In this document: positions 11,158 to 22,645 of the stretch, piece by piece
Layout: the number at the start of each line of letters is the position of its first letter
Numbering within the stretch: the stretch's first letter is position 1
Origin: Collybiopsis luxurians FD-317 M1
Lineage: Eukaryota > Basidiomycota > Agaricomycetes > Agaricales > Omphalotaceae
Assembly (NCBI GenBank): GCA_000827265.1
Contig: KN834752.1
Span: 558,001-622,000, forward strand
DNA: 64,000 nt
Direction of reading: 5' to 3'
Program-made: the position numbers and the translations under genes
The notes under the pieces: model-generated
Told to the model about the DNA's origin: nothing
Database searches by the model: none
Seen by the model: the letters and a program-made list of their open reading frames with translations, nothing else

Positions 11158-13961
11158 ATGGAGACTACTTCATCGAAAATTCATCGACGAAAGTCCAGTC
11201 AGAGCGACGATGAAAACACACTCATTATAAGTCCTCCACCAATATCCAACGAACCTACCTCCCCTTTATCCTTATCCCCTTTGCCTACCCGTCCAGCACC
11301 ACCCCCGCCCCGTTCTCCTCTTTCACCCGCTCGCTCACCCGTACTCGCACATGCCCGGGCTCCAACTTCCCCCCTCCCACCTCGAGAATCTCGGGATCAG
11401 GGCCAACGTTCCCGCGTCCATTCTTCCCCCGCGCCCCCTCCGGTGATGGGTCATAATAGGTCCCTGTCAATCTCTCTTCCAAGTCCTCGGTCTGCTGGGT
11501 TTGCCCCAAGCTCAACATCCCCATTCGGTCTCAATCCTAACATGCTTCCTGGTGCTCCAGCTTCTGCGGGATCATACCGGACGTCGTTCAAGGTTAATGG
11601 CCCTACTCACGCGCCTCCATCGTCACCTTTCAGAACGTCAATTTCGTCGCCACAGAATCTCGGCGTGGATGGTCACTCAAGAACTCGCTCAATCTCGACG
11701 CCTTATTCTCCGCCATTACCTTCTCCTTTATCCTTTTCCTTCCCTGCTGAAGCCCAGTCGCATTCGCCGGTGCCGCGTAGTTTGAACAAATTTCCTACTT
11801 CCACATCTGCTCCGGACAATGCTTCATCATCTGAAGCAATAACGGCCCTAGAAAGCCAAACCCAGGCTCAGAAACACACCCGTCGTCACTCTCGGCTGCA
11901 CTCGCGTAATCTATCCATCTTTTTCCCCCGCCCAGGTTCCTTGCCCTCGAATACCATCTCCGAAGACGGGTCGCAGGAGCTGGAATTTCCAACCTCTTCC
12001 GACGTAGAAGCCATGCCAATACCTTCTGCTGGCTCGAGCGTTAGCTTTCCATCTGGGAGAAGAACAGCAACCTCCTTACAGAATGGGAAGAGCTCAGCAC
12101 CTCTAGGCGCGGGATTCACATTCGGTGGTAGGCCACCGGCTGTTAGCGGACCCACACCACCCATGATGTCGAATGGACCTTCTTCTGCCAGTTCAAGAAG
12201 AGGCCATCATCATAAACATTCATTATCGCACAATTTTTTCTCGTTCCTGGAACCTGGTACGGGAGGGCCACAAACTTCAAGTCCTGAGCAAGAATTATAT
12301 ATGCAGCCTGCACCAACTCCCATGAGCCCTTGGAATCCAATTTCACCCTTTCCTAAGAGTGCTGGAGTGCCCCCAGACTCGGCGGGTGTGGTTTCGCCTT
12401 CGCCGTCTCGGCCATCTTTCTCAAGTCACACCCGCACTCAATCCCAGGCTCCTTTCCCCTCAACACCGACCCCCGTCAGTGCTGCTTCTCTACATTCTTC
12501 AACCAGTCCTGTCGATAGTGCTCCCCCGTTTGCATTGCCTTTTACAATCATACAGTTCCTGATAGGTGCATCCCTGTGGGCATCCGGACAGCAAATCGGT
12601 TCTTTGGGGACGACTGGGCTGGGGTATTGGGTTGTGTTTGATTCTTTTGGAATGGGTGTCGGTGGAGTGTTTGCAAAGTGGTTGAACGGACACAGAGAAG
12701 GTGGATCCGGTACCGATGGGCTCAGGAGACCATATGGGTGAGTCTCAGTTTTTACTTGTCGTATAGCCTTTGACTCAACTGTCCTCGCAGAAATGCGCGC
12801 ATTGAAACAGTACTTCAGTTTGCTCAAAGTGTTTACCTAATGTTCTCTTCGGTGTATGTGTGTAAAGAGACGGTCGAACATCTCCTGCTGAGTGCTGGGA
12901 CGGCGGGGACCGGTGATGGGCATCACCATCATGCGGGGGACGAGGACCCGAATGGATTGATAGGGTACGTGGATCTGAAGATCAGAGCAGTTCGAATGAT
13001 CCACACACCTGTGTTACTTTCAGAATTCAATTTCCGTATCTTCTTGTCTTGCTCGCCTTCGTCACACTCTTGGTATCGGCGATTGTGTTTGAGAATCATA
13101 AAAAGTTGCTCGATAGTAAGTTTCACGGTCGACTGTTCTATTGAAATCTCTAATCTCTTTTCCAAGTTACTGGAAACAGAATACCCTCTGTACCCAGTCT
13201 CATACGTTCCATTACTTCTTCCTTCTCCGGACGATCCTTATCAACGACCGAGGAGGCTCCTCCTACAACAACACTCGGGAGACTTGCTTCAAATCCATAC
13301 GTAATTTCGCCTCTGGGAATGTGTCTAGCCATTTGGTGGGGAGGGGTTGTTCTGGATCCGTGAGTTGATACAGGTTGCACTCGTACAATTCTTTACTTAC
13401 ATTTGCTTTTGCAATTCATAGATCTCAGCATGCCTTGTTTGATCTTGTCCTCGCTGCCGTCATAACCGTTGTTACTTTTCGTGTATCCTACAGCGCATCA
13501 GTTGTACTCGGGACCGTCCTGCTCCAGACTGCTCCACATAGAGCGCCGAAAGGTAGTCGAGCTGGACGGATGGAGGCATTTTTACGGGCCATGAAGGATG
13601 TACGTTGCGTTTTGTTCATGACATTTTACGTCTTCTAAAGCAGGTATAGATTGAACGCCATCCACAAGTCCTCCACCTTCCTGCGCCTCACATTTGGCAA
13701 TTCACACCAACACCGGCCGCGTCTACTTCGACGCTTTCTTTATCTTACAATCCCAACCAGCCGAAAAGGGTATCAACCCCTGAGCAGCTTGTGGTCACCC
13801 TCGAGTTGCATGTGAGGCGTGATCTTCCAGATGAAGATGTTCTTCAGCTCACGCGATGGGCTTGGGAGAAATGTGTCGGCGCGCTGACGATCGGCGTGAA
13901 AGATGGTACGGGAACGTCAATGACACAGGCGGACGTTACGGTTGGAGTTGCTCGGGGCTAA
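11158..13961 (+). CDS. ZRG17: CDF zinc transporter, Zrg17-like
   Basis: Exons 11158-12737, 12791-12964, 13024-13115, 13167-13359, 13422-13599 and 13650-13961 give 842 residues. The first 450 residues are Ser/Pro-rich and disordered, as in Zrg17 proteins. Six membrane helices follow, beginning FTIIQFLIGASLWASG. Helix II carries VVFDSFGMG and helix V carries HALFDLVLAA, corresponding to the metal-site positions of cation diffusion facilitators. A His-rich loop (HHHHAGDEDP) follows helix III. The cytosolic C-terminal domain (VVTLELHV, then LTRWAWEKC) is the CDF dimerisation domain. Known Zrg17 proteins pair with Msc2/Cis4 to load zinc into the ER. At the last intron the acceptor must be the second AG of CAGGTATAG; using the first would bring an immediate TAG. 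Confidence 0.87.
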
Positions 13962-14485
13962 GAAGAAAAATCTGTTTATGTCGAGGATGATTGAACAGAA
14001 CTCGGACTGTTTGCTAATTTATTTTAATTTCTTTTTTTTTTCGTCCGCGTTTTTAGCGCTTTACATATGATTCCCGTACATAGTACGTATGCTTTTCGCT
14101 TGTAGGTATTGGGCCGTGCCCTCGTTTGGCGATATGAAGTCGGGGAGGGAGTTGGTTTTTTTTTTTTTCAGTTTCTGACGGACGCACTTGATCGAAAACT
14201 GTTACGTCACTTGCGCGATAGCGGTCACGAACATAAAACGTGATATGATCCAAGCGCGTCGAGATCCGTTATTAGCAAGTACTTCGAGAAATAACGAGAT
14301 CGAAATCGAAATCTCATACATTTATTCCGATATCAGCAAGCTCATAGACAAACAGTCGAAGATCAAGTCAAGATCCTTGATTTGGCAATCTCGAGGCTGC
14401 TTTATCATGATATACTTAATTTTCACTAGCATTGTTCCATGAAGCATCATAACATACAATCGGTCCAGGTGTATACATGTTACTA
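13962..14485. other. Convergent intergenic region
   Basis: This is the space between the 3' ends of the zinc transporter (+) and the chitinase (-). It holds T-rich tracts near 14030 and 14155 that may serve 3' end formation. No gene is seen. Confidence 0.4.
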
Positions 14486-16243
14486 TTACCACCTTTCTAC
14501 CCGATTCAGCCGGGCGCTTCGTCGCGACTTCTTCGATGAGTCTTTCGAGGCTTTCGGCTTGGGGTTCGAGCCCGAGTTCGCGCTGTCACCGAGCACGCCT
14601 TGAATCCAAGTCTTCGTAGTTCCGTCAGTGTGATACTAGGCAGAAAATCAGCGCCAGCAGAAAGTGATAGTGCATGAATACAATTTTACCTCCCAAGTCA
14701 TAGCTCCTGAATCTGGAACGAAGTTGTCAATACAAATTCAAAAAACGACAAAAGACGACTGACTGTATCCATGTTCCTGCTTAGCCTGAGCCAAACATTT
14801 TCCCAAGTCGGTTGGGGATATGAACCCGTTTGAGGCGTCTTTAGCTACCGCTGGTTTGCCTATGACAAGCTTTTCCATTGGGACTCCGTTGGCGACGATT
14901 TCCAAAAGGGCCGGGTTCTCGTCGGACATCTTTGTGATGAGGTTTTCGCAGGTGTTGTAGATATTGTTTCCCTCTGAGTTTGAAGGAATGAGATGAAGTA
15001 GGTAGGGAGAGAAGCGAGGACTCACGATTGTAGAACTGTGAGCAATAAAAATTCGGTCAGTTTTTGTCAGTCGACGCCGGTTGTCTGTTACTTGAAACTT
15101 GCCTGAAGGTTATACTGCGGAAGATAAGTAATAAAAAAAAAATAGGTATATGAGCTTATGTCGCAGAAAAGGGGGACAGCAAAGTTACCCAATCGATAAG
15201 GTCACCAACTTGTTTATGGACTTGAAGATATGGACCATTATTCTTCGTGAACCTGAACTAATGTTATATCCAAGTGACATAAATGTAGTTTGACACTCAC
15301 GCACCATGGAGCAACAGCTGCCAAACGGATACATGAGATGAGATGCCATCAGACAATGAACGACGGTGATGTACTTACGAGCATGGGTAAGGATGTATTT
15401 CCCCTGGGGAAGTTTCTTGCGCAAGGCCTTGGTAAAGTCTACGATCCATTGTACACCCTTGCCATCAATGGCATCAAAGTCCTAGAAAGGCCATTCCGGA
15501 TGATCAGTCTCGCTACTTCTGCATGGCGAAGATGGAAAGTTTCAACCTCGTAGTCAACGTCTACAACGACATAGTCCGTTAGAAAGCATCATACCAAGTA
15601 ATAGTTGGATATTTACCGATTCCATGGACGCCATATTTGATAACCCAGTCAGCCATTGTACTTGCCAGTGTCTCAGCATTCAGGCCCTGCGTAGTGGGCT
15701 TCTCCGTTTCGCCAAATGCAGAGACCATAATCTTGATATTGGCCTGCTCGTACTTGTCCAGGGTATTCTTCCGATCCGCGTCGCCAAGTTTCTCCCACTC
15801 CGCCGCGACATCCCCTCCCTTCCCGGAGCTCAGAAGGAATGCGAGGTTGCTGTTGAAAGAGTCAGAATGAAGGAATTACGCACATAAAGTACAGACGAAA
15901 ACTTACAGGACGTTAAATCCCTGAGTAAGTGGAGTATCATTCAGCACGAAATCAAAAACGAAGCGAACGTCCTGCAAACCTGGATATCCTTGGGATCTGG
16001 GGCAGGTTGTGATGCTTCATCATTATATACGACATAATGCGGTCCTGAGGGAACGCTTGAACTTCCCGCCGCTGTACTATTCGAGTTTCCTGAAGGTGTG
16101 GCTGGTTGCCGGACATCAATATCAAAAGGTCAGAAGTGTAGATCTGACATACAGGACGACTTATGCGCAGCGGGGAGAGCGCATATACTCTGTATCGAAA
16201 GGAACAAAGAAATCGCAGTACACAGGACTGAGAAAGAGCGCAT
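14486..16243 (-). CDS. GH18 chitinase, secreted, with many microexons
   Basis: Thirteen exons from 16243 down: 16243-16153, 16101-15980, 15920-15907, 15849-15617, 15560-15547, 15481-15379, 15317-15305, 15252-15189, 15114-15103, 15035-15026, 14973-14764, 14712-14690, 14635-14486; 352 residues. The N-terminus is a signal peptide (MRSFSVLCTAISLFL, cleavage probably after SICA or LPAA). The GH18 barrel shows FNVLNLAFLLSSG, KIMVSAFGE, the catalytic strand GIDVDYEDFDAIDG (Glu is the acid/base; the first Asp of the usual DxxDxDxE is His here), LTHAPVAPWF, D-W-Y-N-L-Q-F-Y-N, VIGKPA and AMTWEYHTDG. Only inclusion of exons of 14, 14, 13, 12 and 10 nt restores these conserved strands. The intron after the 12-nt exon is GC-AG (CAG|gcaagt). 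The C-terminal tail is Ser/Lys/Arg-rich. It likely acts on wall chitin. Confidence 0.88.
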
Positions 16244-17070
16244 TTTGGAGGTGCTGTGGGACTGAAAGATTTAGGAATCTGGATACTGGACCAGCCAGGG
16301 AACGAGAGTCAGACACCGCTAGGGATTGCAAGTAGAGACCAGCTACTACGAAGGGAAGAATTTCCCGGACATAGGCTTTTATACCATCTCATATGCGCTT
16401 GACTGGAAAGACGGATAGTCCTTGGAGATTCATGTATTGCCTCTCTTCGAATAGTCTTGTTGAAACGGCCGAAAGGTAAGGACTACAGATATACCGTATA
16501 CATTCCAATACAGTATGGCCCATCATCCTGAGCGCATTAATTGATTTAAAGGAGTTGCATTAGGAAATAGCCTAGGAATTAGCAGGTCGCCGAAGCTGTG
16601 TCCGCCACTGGGGCCAACTTCGAATACTGCGCCCATAAAGTGTTTCGAGCATAGTATTACAAGGCTGTTAAAAGCAAGGTATCCTTGATATCAAAGTCAT
16701 GGCTGGACAAGAAAGTATCATGTATTTTCTCACGTCTAGTACTTCGATTTTTGTTCGAAACAGGACCTTTGTACTTATCTACATACGAGGAAATAGCCCC
16801 GCTAGGATTTTACGGCGATAGACTCCCTTTTTTCTCTCTTCAGTTTGAAGGATGTTTCGAGTTAATTAGGCTAATGTATGCTCCGGTCATGTTCCGTTCT
16901 CATCAAAATAGCAGGCAAAATCTCACTTTTTCTTGAAGAAATTAGTAACAAAAGTTAGTGATTCGACATGCCCAATTGGTTCAGAAATTCTATTATACTG
17001 ACATAAATCTTGTTGAGCTCGTTTCTAAAGCTCCGTAAAGGATTATTTTTTACGAAATCGAACATCTATC
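16244..17070. other. Intergenic upstream of the chitinase
   Basis: About 0.8 kb without a supported gene. An 83-codon plus-strand frame (16685-16936) has no recognisable features. The right part is 3' flank of the methyltransferase gene. Confidence 0.35.
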
Positions 17071-18867
17071 TTATATCTTTTTCTTGGCGGTCCAAAACGC
17101 CGTGCGGTAAGTATATCCCAGCATCCCTTGAGAATTCGTAGTATACGTCGCTTCGATGGTACGTTCGTTCTGTCAATACTCCTTGAGCTCGATGCGGCAG
17201 AAATCGAGATGATGTACTTACCTCGATCTCAAAACCCACCATCCTTGCAAGTTCCTTCACTTCGACAAGGTCAAGCTCAATCGACGGATCGCTAGTATTA
17301 TTATTTTCCCAATGCCACAGGAGAGGACCTTGGCAAAATCAGTGATTAGCCGGTCATGAAATAGTAAGGATCCTACCGAGGTTAATCCAAACACCCCCAG
17401 GTGCAAGTATCTTGTAGATGATCCGGAGATAATTCACAATATTTTTTGCCTAACAGTAGGTTAACAAGAGCATAGATTAAGCTTGAATACGGATACGAAG
17501 AGCTGCTCTCACGTACCGTATCGATAAAGAAACAAGTCATAACAGCATCCCATAGACCGTGCTGTGGCTCGTTGGGATCAGATGCTCCGCCGTATATTTC
17601 TTCGAAATCACCTAAAGCAAAATCGATTAGTTCAAATATAATATGCGACAGACAGAGGGAGCAGGGGGCCCGGTACCACTCACCGGCAACCAGTGAAAAG
17701 GATGAACCCCTTGGTAAGGTCGGCTCTACGTCGGGGATTGTTATCGCGCGCAGTAAGGATGGCCGATCGGAGAGGTTAGAGAATGAGTGAACGTAGGGGT
17801 AGATCGTGTGCATGTTGGCTTGTTCCGTTCTAGGGTGACGAATTGAGAGCGAGAAGAGTATGCGGAATGGCCAAAGTTACTTATTCAAGATTAAAAATGA
17901 TGCTAAGAGCATGTAATGTGAAAATTCATTCCCTTGGCATGCAAAACCTGAGTTTAAGCAGCTACTTTAATAATGGTAGAATCACAGATACTGAAGAATT
18001 CGTACCGAGGCTAGCCACATCATACGCAAGTCTGCCTAGTCCTGCACCTGGAACGAGAACACGGAAGTTTCGCCTGGCTAGAGGATCAGCTTGAGCAGAA
18101 TCGGTTGTTCGAGGACAATGAACCTCTCTTCTTTCGGAATGTCGGAGAAGTGAGCTAACAAGGCATTTTTCATCGGGCCGTAGCTTGTTTCGCGTTCTTC
18201 CTTGCCTTCAAGGCTCCAATCCCTGACAAATTGTTTCAGTGTGCTCCGCAGCTTGTCCATGTCAAAATCTGTCGGCTTGTAGGGATGGGAGTGGCTGTGG
18301 GAGTGAGAATGAGATTGGGAAGCAGAAGAATGTGAATGTGATTGAGGATGAGGCGAAGAATTTCCTCCTGCTGAAAAATGTATTGATAAAGCGCAGGCAT
18401 AGGTAAACATAAAGAGGCGTACCACCTGATGGCCCGACTTGACTCGTGTCGTCTGCTATTTGCTCTCCTTCTTCATGTATGTGATCATCGTCTTCATCGT
18501 CTTCTTCCCCAAAAATCTCGGGATCGACGATGATCTTGCTCAAAAACTGTTCATTGGCCAATATTGCCTTGTCAACTTGATCTAACTTTTCCTTATATCC
18601 CAGCTTTTCCAGTAGTTCCTGGTCACCTTTCGGAAGGGTAAAGAGGTCTTTGCGGCGTCGATTGTTGGCTGCCAACTGCACCGACCAGAGATCAGCTGTC
18701 GATTTGCTAGGTTGAGATATACACAAACATGATAAGGAACATATTTCCGGAAGGTTGTCACCACATTAGCAAAATGGCGTTGTTCTGAAAACGAGTATTG
18801 ACAGCTGAAAATGAAAAAGAGAACTCAGGAATTCACCTTCCTCGATGTCCGCTTCTGAGATAGGCAT
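17071..18867 (-). CDS. CARNMT1: Carnosine N-methyltransferase (N2227 family)
   Basis: Eleven exons from 18867: 18867-18837, 18784-18741, 18675-18423, 18370-18124, 18073-18006, 17947-17881, 17829-17684, 17611-17517, 17449-17377, 17328-17222, 17169-17071; 409 residues. The family transfers a methyl group from SAM to carnosine or, in fungi, probably to related histidine compounds. Landmarks in order: [16 protein letters not shown], a variable His/Ser linker (SHSHSHSHP) near residue 140, [16 protein letters not shown], the SAM motif [31 protein letters not shown], a PYVHSFSN box, [32 protein letters not shown] and RTAFWTAKK at the end. The junction before the SAM motif uses the acceptor GCCAG rather than the upstream CTCTAG to keep frame. 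The second exon/third exon boundary is the least certain. Confidence 0.9.
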
Positions 18868-19118
18868 TGATCACGAGACATTCGTTGGGCGCTTAGCTAC
18901 TTCCTATGGTGGGTGTGTGGCGTCAATCGTGGTCTTTACGCTACAGTACAGTTGACCATTACATATTAGAATGGCAGAACGTTCCACTCTCTTCCTTTCT
19001 GACGGATGATAATGCGAGCTCGCGCACAAATCTATAAGTAAGTATTAAATACCCTTCATGTTTACGTGGAGAATGAATATATTAAAGGTGAGTGTATGTC
19101 GAATACAATGGCGATTCA

Positions 19119-19931
19119 TCACCAAAAAAACTGATAAGAAAAGATCAAAGGATGGAAGAGAGTAAATGAAGCACCAATTACCCATTTCTTCTTCCGTTTA
19201 GGAGCTGTTTGCTGGGACAACAATCCTTCCAATTCGCCGCTGGCAATCTCCCGAGTCTTCACGAGGGAATCGTTTATAAATTAGAAATGACTCAATGAGA
19301 ATAAGTAAGAGCACACCATTTTCCAGGGCGACACTCCCTGGCATCTCTCCTTTAGCAAGTTTCGCAAGACAATCTTCGATTCATCGTACTCCGCCTGGTT
19401 CCTGTACTGTCTATTCTTCATCTTACCGAGCGTAGCGGTGACGCAAGCGTGGCCGTGGAAATACATTTGATGCTCTTCGAACGCTCGACTGTTCTGTTGC
19501 CACCAGGACTCCATAGGAACCTGGTCTTCGAGCCCGGTTATAACAACTACGATAGGGACAGATTTGCGGCAAATCGTTTCGTAGAAGATGCGATAGTTTT
19601 GTTGCAGCGCCTCTGTGATGCTCGGTCCCCGCATACAGTACACAAGAAGACTAACGCCACCTTCCAGGTCACGAAGGAGATGAAACAGTTTGATAATAGC
19701 ATCTTTCGACGCAACTGTACCGGCACTACCCTGGTTGAGTCCTATTGTGTCATAGAGATGGTAAGTCTGCTCTTCTATAATGGCAGAATATTTTTTATTG
19801 TCGGAAGTACAGCCCTTCGCACCATTAGACGTAAGAGCGTCTGTTTGGCGGAGAAGCATATTGACGATAGAACTTTTACCGCATCCAGTCGATCCGAAGA
19901 AGACGATATTCTGAGGCGGGTTGGGGGGCAT
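19119..19931 (-). CDS. AIG1-like small G-domain protein, copy A
   Basis: Exons 19931-19317 and 19256-19119 give about 250 residues. It carries a P-loop GSTGCGKSS near residue 13, a G3-like YDTIGLNQG, and a G4-like block VVVITGLEDQ, all in line with copies B and C. The family is a fungal P-loop GTPase group related to AIG1/toc GTPases with no assigned cellular role. The first exon ends at PWKM, as in copies B and C, and the intron there has a GT donor (ATG|gtgtgc). The second exon encodes a Lys-rich segment unlike the conserved helical tail of B and C, so the C-terminus is diverged or partly degenerate. A further intron (GTAATT...TTATCAG) just before the stop is possible. Confidence 0.75.
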
Positions 19932-20521
19932 TGGTCGTAAATAGATGAGGGTGAATCGCGCGCTACTTGAAGGCTCGTGTTTGGTAGTTATTATCCTTGC
20001 ACGACACGCATCCTCAGTTTCCGGGGGACGAGGTGAGTGAGTTAAATGAGGCTAACACGAGGACTAAGCGCTAAGCACGGATTCGTTCATCACAGACTGC
20101 CAAAATATGAGTCTGTAAAGTTGAACATGATACAGTTTTATAGCGTAAGCTAAGTACTATGTTGTTGAATCCAAGTTTGTGAAATCGATGAAATGCAGAA
20201 ATCTTTTTGACACGAGCGCTAAAGCGGCCCGAGAAGGTCCGTACCCGGGATTCCATTTCCGTAGCTTACTTAGTCATCCTCCAATACACAATCCTGATCC
20301 AGGTTCGGTTGATATACCTCCCGATTATAACGCTCTTATACGCCTTCACTGCCAGCTTCGTTCTTCCCGTTAGTTTCTCGAGAACACCAGAACGGCAGTA
20401 TACTGTTTTCATTTCCTCCTCCCAAAACGGAAGCGAAATCTCTGCTGCCTCTCTGTTCAATACCAGTAAATTCGGATCTGGCTCATCCCGCCGTCGCCCC
20501 CCCCCCCTTCAAGCTACTTCC
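19932..20521. repeat. Upstream block of copy A, duplicated beside the relic copy
   Basis: The segment 19932-20060 resembles 20636-20745 in order and content. An exact 17-mer TCCTCAGTTTCCGGGGG occurs at 20011-20027 and at 20700-20716, 80 and 65 bp upstream of the respective ATGs. The rest up to 20521 contains a run of about eleven C at roughly 20496-20507 and shadow frames only. It may include decayed G-domain sequence. Confidence 0.55.
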
Positions 20522-20635
20522 TCAGCACTCCCGGAAGCTCGGGCGCAGACCTTGGCTCCCCGACATCTGGGCAGAGCTTTGACCGCATCCAGTTAATCCA
20601 ACAATGATATTCTGAGACTGCACACTAGAGGGCAT
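20522..20635 (-). pseudogene. Relic 5' end of a fifth G-domain copy
   Basis: Reading down from the ATG at 20635 the peptide begins MPSSVQSQNIIVGLTGCGQSS and then reaches a stop at 20522. It aligns with the first 20 residues of copy A (MPPNPPQNIVFFGSTGCGKSS) but the P-loop lysine is replaced by Gln and the downstream G motifs are missing. The leader before it is also shared with copy A. I read this as a truncated duplicate that cannot bind nucleotide. Confidence 0.65.
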
Positions 20636-20926
20636 TTGTCGTAAGGGATGTAGTTGAAACGTATACTGTTCACCAGTCATTATTCTTGTGCAGCGCATAT
20701 CCTCAGTTTCCGGGGGTTCAGGCGAGTGAAATGAGGACAACATGAGGACAAGGCATGGATATATTCACCTCAGACTCTCTTGATCTGTATAGACCGGTGA
20801 AGCTGGCACTTAAACAGCGATAGATTTAATCTGACCCAAGCGTAACCTATTGTAGCGTTATCAGGATGGAAGGAAGACATATAATGTCAATGTGAGAGTG
20901 TGGTTGGGCCACAAGAGAAGCCTTTG

Positions 20927-22337
20927 TTAGCGGTGATTCGGACTTTGCCGACGACGAGCACGACTCCTCGAAGTCCCGTGGCGGTGTATCTTTGGTTTAG
21001 AATCGCGTTTTCTCTGGTGGGTCTGACCTTCAGCTCTATGAGGCCTCTCAGGCTCCGGGCTTTCTACCCTTGACTTGGCGGAGGATTAGATTTGCTGAAA
21101 GGAAAGGATTCATCTTAAGTGCTTACGTTTGACAGAGGATTTATGCCTTCATCATCTCGTGGACTATGAACAGTTCCACTTGGCTGGACAAAAAATTCTG
21201 AGCAGTTTTTCGCACTCGGAAGATGAGATTCACCTCAGTCGAGGTGATTGCGTTCATTACTGTATGAGCTTGACAATTTGTTTTTGAGGTGTCTACTGAA
21301 GGTGTAGTCAAAACTAAATTGGATTTCGGCACTGCATCATTTCGGGAAACACCCTCAGGACTCCGTCGATGCTGCTGTTGCATGAGTGCGTTGGAGGGTG
21401 TAATCAAAGGCTAGAAGTGAGACTTTGGTCAGCCTATATCCCTAGCTCAAATGTTTTTATGGAAGTCCACCTTCGACGGCGGCGATACAATTGACTTTTG
21501 ATCACCACCAACACAGGAGGACCCTGATATTGTTCTGAAAAACCTTTTCAAAAACGGTGGCCATCCTCCCTTCCCCGCCGCATTAAATGCTCGCTGAAAG
21601 ATACCGAAGTTTGTGTCCTGCAATATTTCAAGAATTCATCACGGGAATTGGTGAGAAAGAGGAATTCAACTGACAGCAGGAACATGTATTCCGTCTTCCA
21701 TTGCTCGAGTTACTATCAGATGCCGGACAGCGTCTTTTGATTTGTCGTATTCCTCCTGATTTTTGTATCCTGCACCAGCTTTTCTTCCCTTCGTCGCCGT
21801 TATACAAGCATGCCCCTGAAATAGCATGTTTCTATCCTTGAAAAATGCAGAGTTTTCATGCCACCACTGCTCCATTTCTGGCTCTTGATTTTCGAGCCCA
21901 GTTACCAGCAGCACAATTGGAATTTTCGCCTTGCAAATTCGTCTATGAAAGGTATCGTAATTGTCCCGTGCTGTATCAGTGATTTCTGCGGCTCGAAGAC
22001 AGAAAACCAGCAAACTGATTCCGTCTTCTAGTTCATGAACGAACTGGGATAGCTCCTTGACACAGGCATGAGTGATGGACTCACTCCCTCTTACTTTTCC
22101 TCCATGGAGGGCGGTAATCTCGTAGAAGCAATATAATTGGCTGCTTAGTGTGATTCTATGTCTCTCGGCCTGAAATAGAGATTGGTGTACGATTTCACCC
22201 GTGTTTGTACTCGATAACATCTTGACAACCGAGCTCTTGCCGCTTCGTGAATTGCCGCAAAGAATGATGTTGAGCTGAGAAGTTTATAAGAACAAAATAA
22301 ACAGGGTTCAAGAAATTGGCCGAACATGGTCTGGCAT
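20927..22337 (-). CDS. Divergent G-domain paralog, copy D, with extended basic tail
   Basis: Proposed exons: 22337-22326 (M-P-D-H), 22274-21684, 21617-21471, then 21410 downward. The P-loop is GNSRSGKSS and the G4-like block LLVTGLENQEPE is present. The G3 region, DT-GL in copies A-C, reads YEITALHGGK, so the metal-binding Asp is lost. The intron after exon 2 lies where A, B and C have theirs. Beyond the family tail there is an extra region: from 21410 an open frame to a TAA at 21141, or, by two more introns that I could not fix, a Ser/Arg-rich ending (RSRARRRQSP) stopping at 20927-20929. The 3' structure is therefore uncertain. If the short form is right, the gene ends at 21141. Confidence 0.55.
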
Positions 22338-22645
22338 TTTACAAAGCCCAATCCACCTTGCTTGACAAAAGACGTAGAGAGAATGAGAAAGGCTGCGTTG
22401 AGAATCAGGTATTTATTCACCTAAAACATGTGGTGGGGATGGTCTTTGGGGTCTTAATTGATCGATAAGTACCAACAATCCGAGCAAAACACGAGGTAGT
22501 AAATAAGTGATTCAGGTTGCGGGCGGCAACAACGAATAGATAGATACTCAGGAATATATAATATAGGGCTCTAGCTACAAGCATCGAGTATAAGGTGAAT
22601 CAACTTGAAAGCTACAAAAAGAAAAGAAAACAGAAAATGCACAAA
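22338..22645. other. Intergenic between copies D and B
   Basis: AT-rich 308 bp with no frame of interest; it combines the promoter of copy D and the 3' flank of copy B. Confidence 0.4.
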
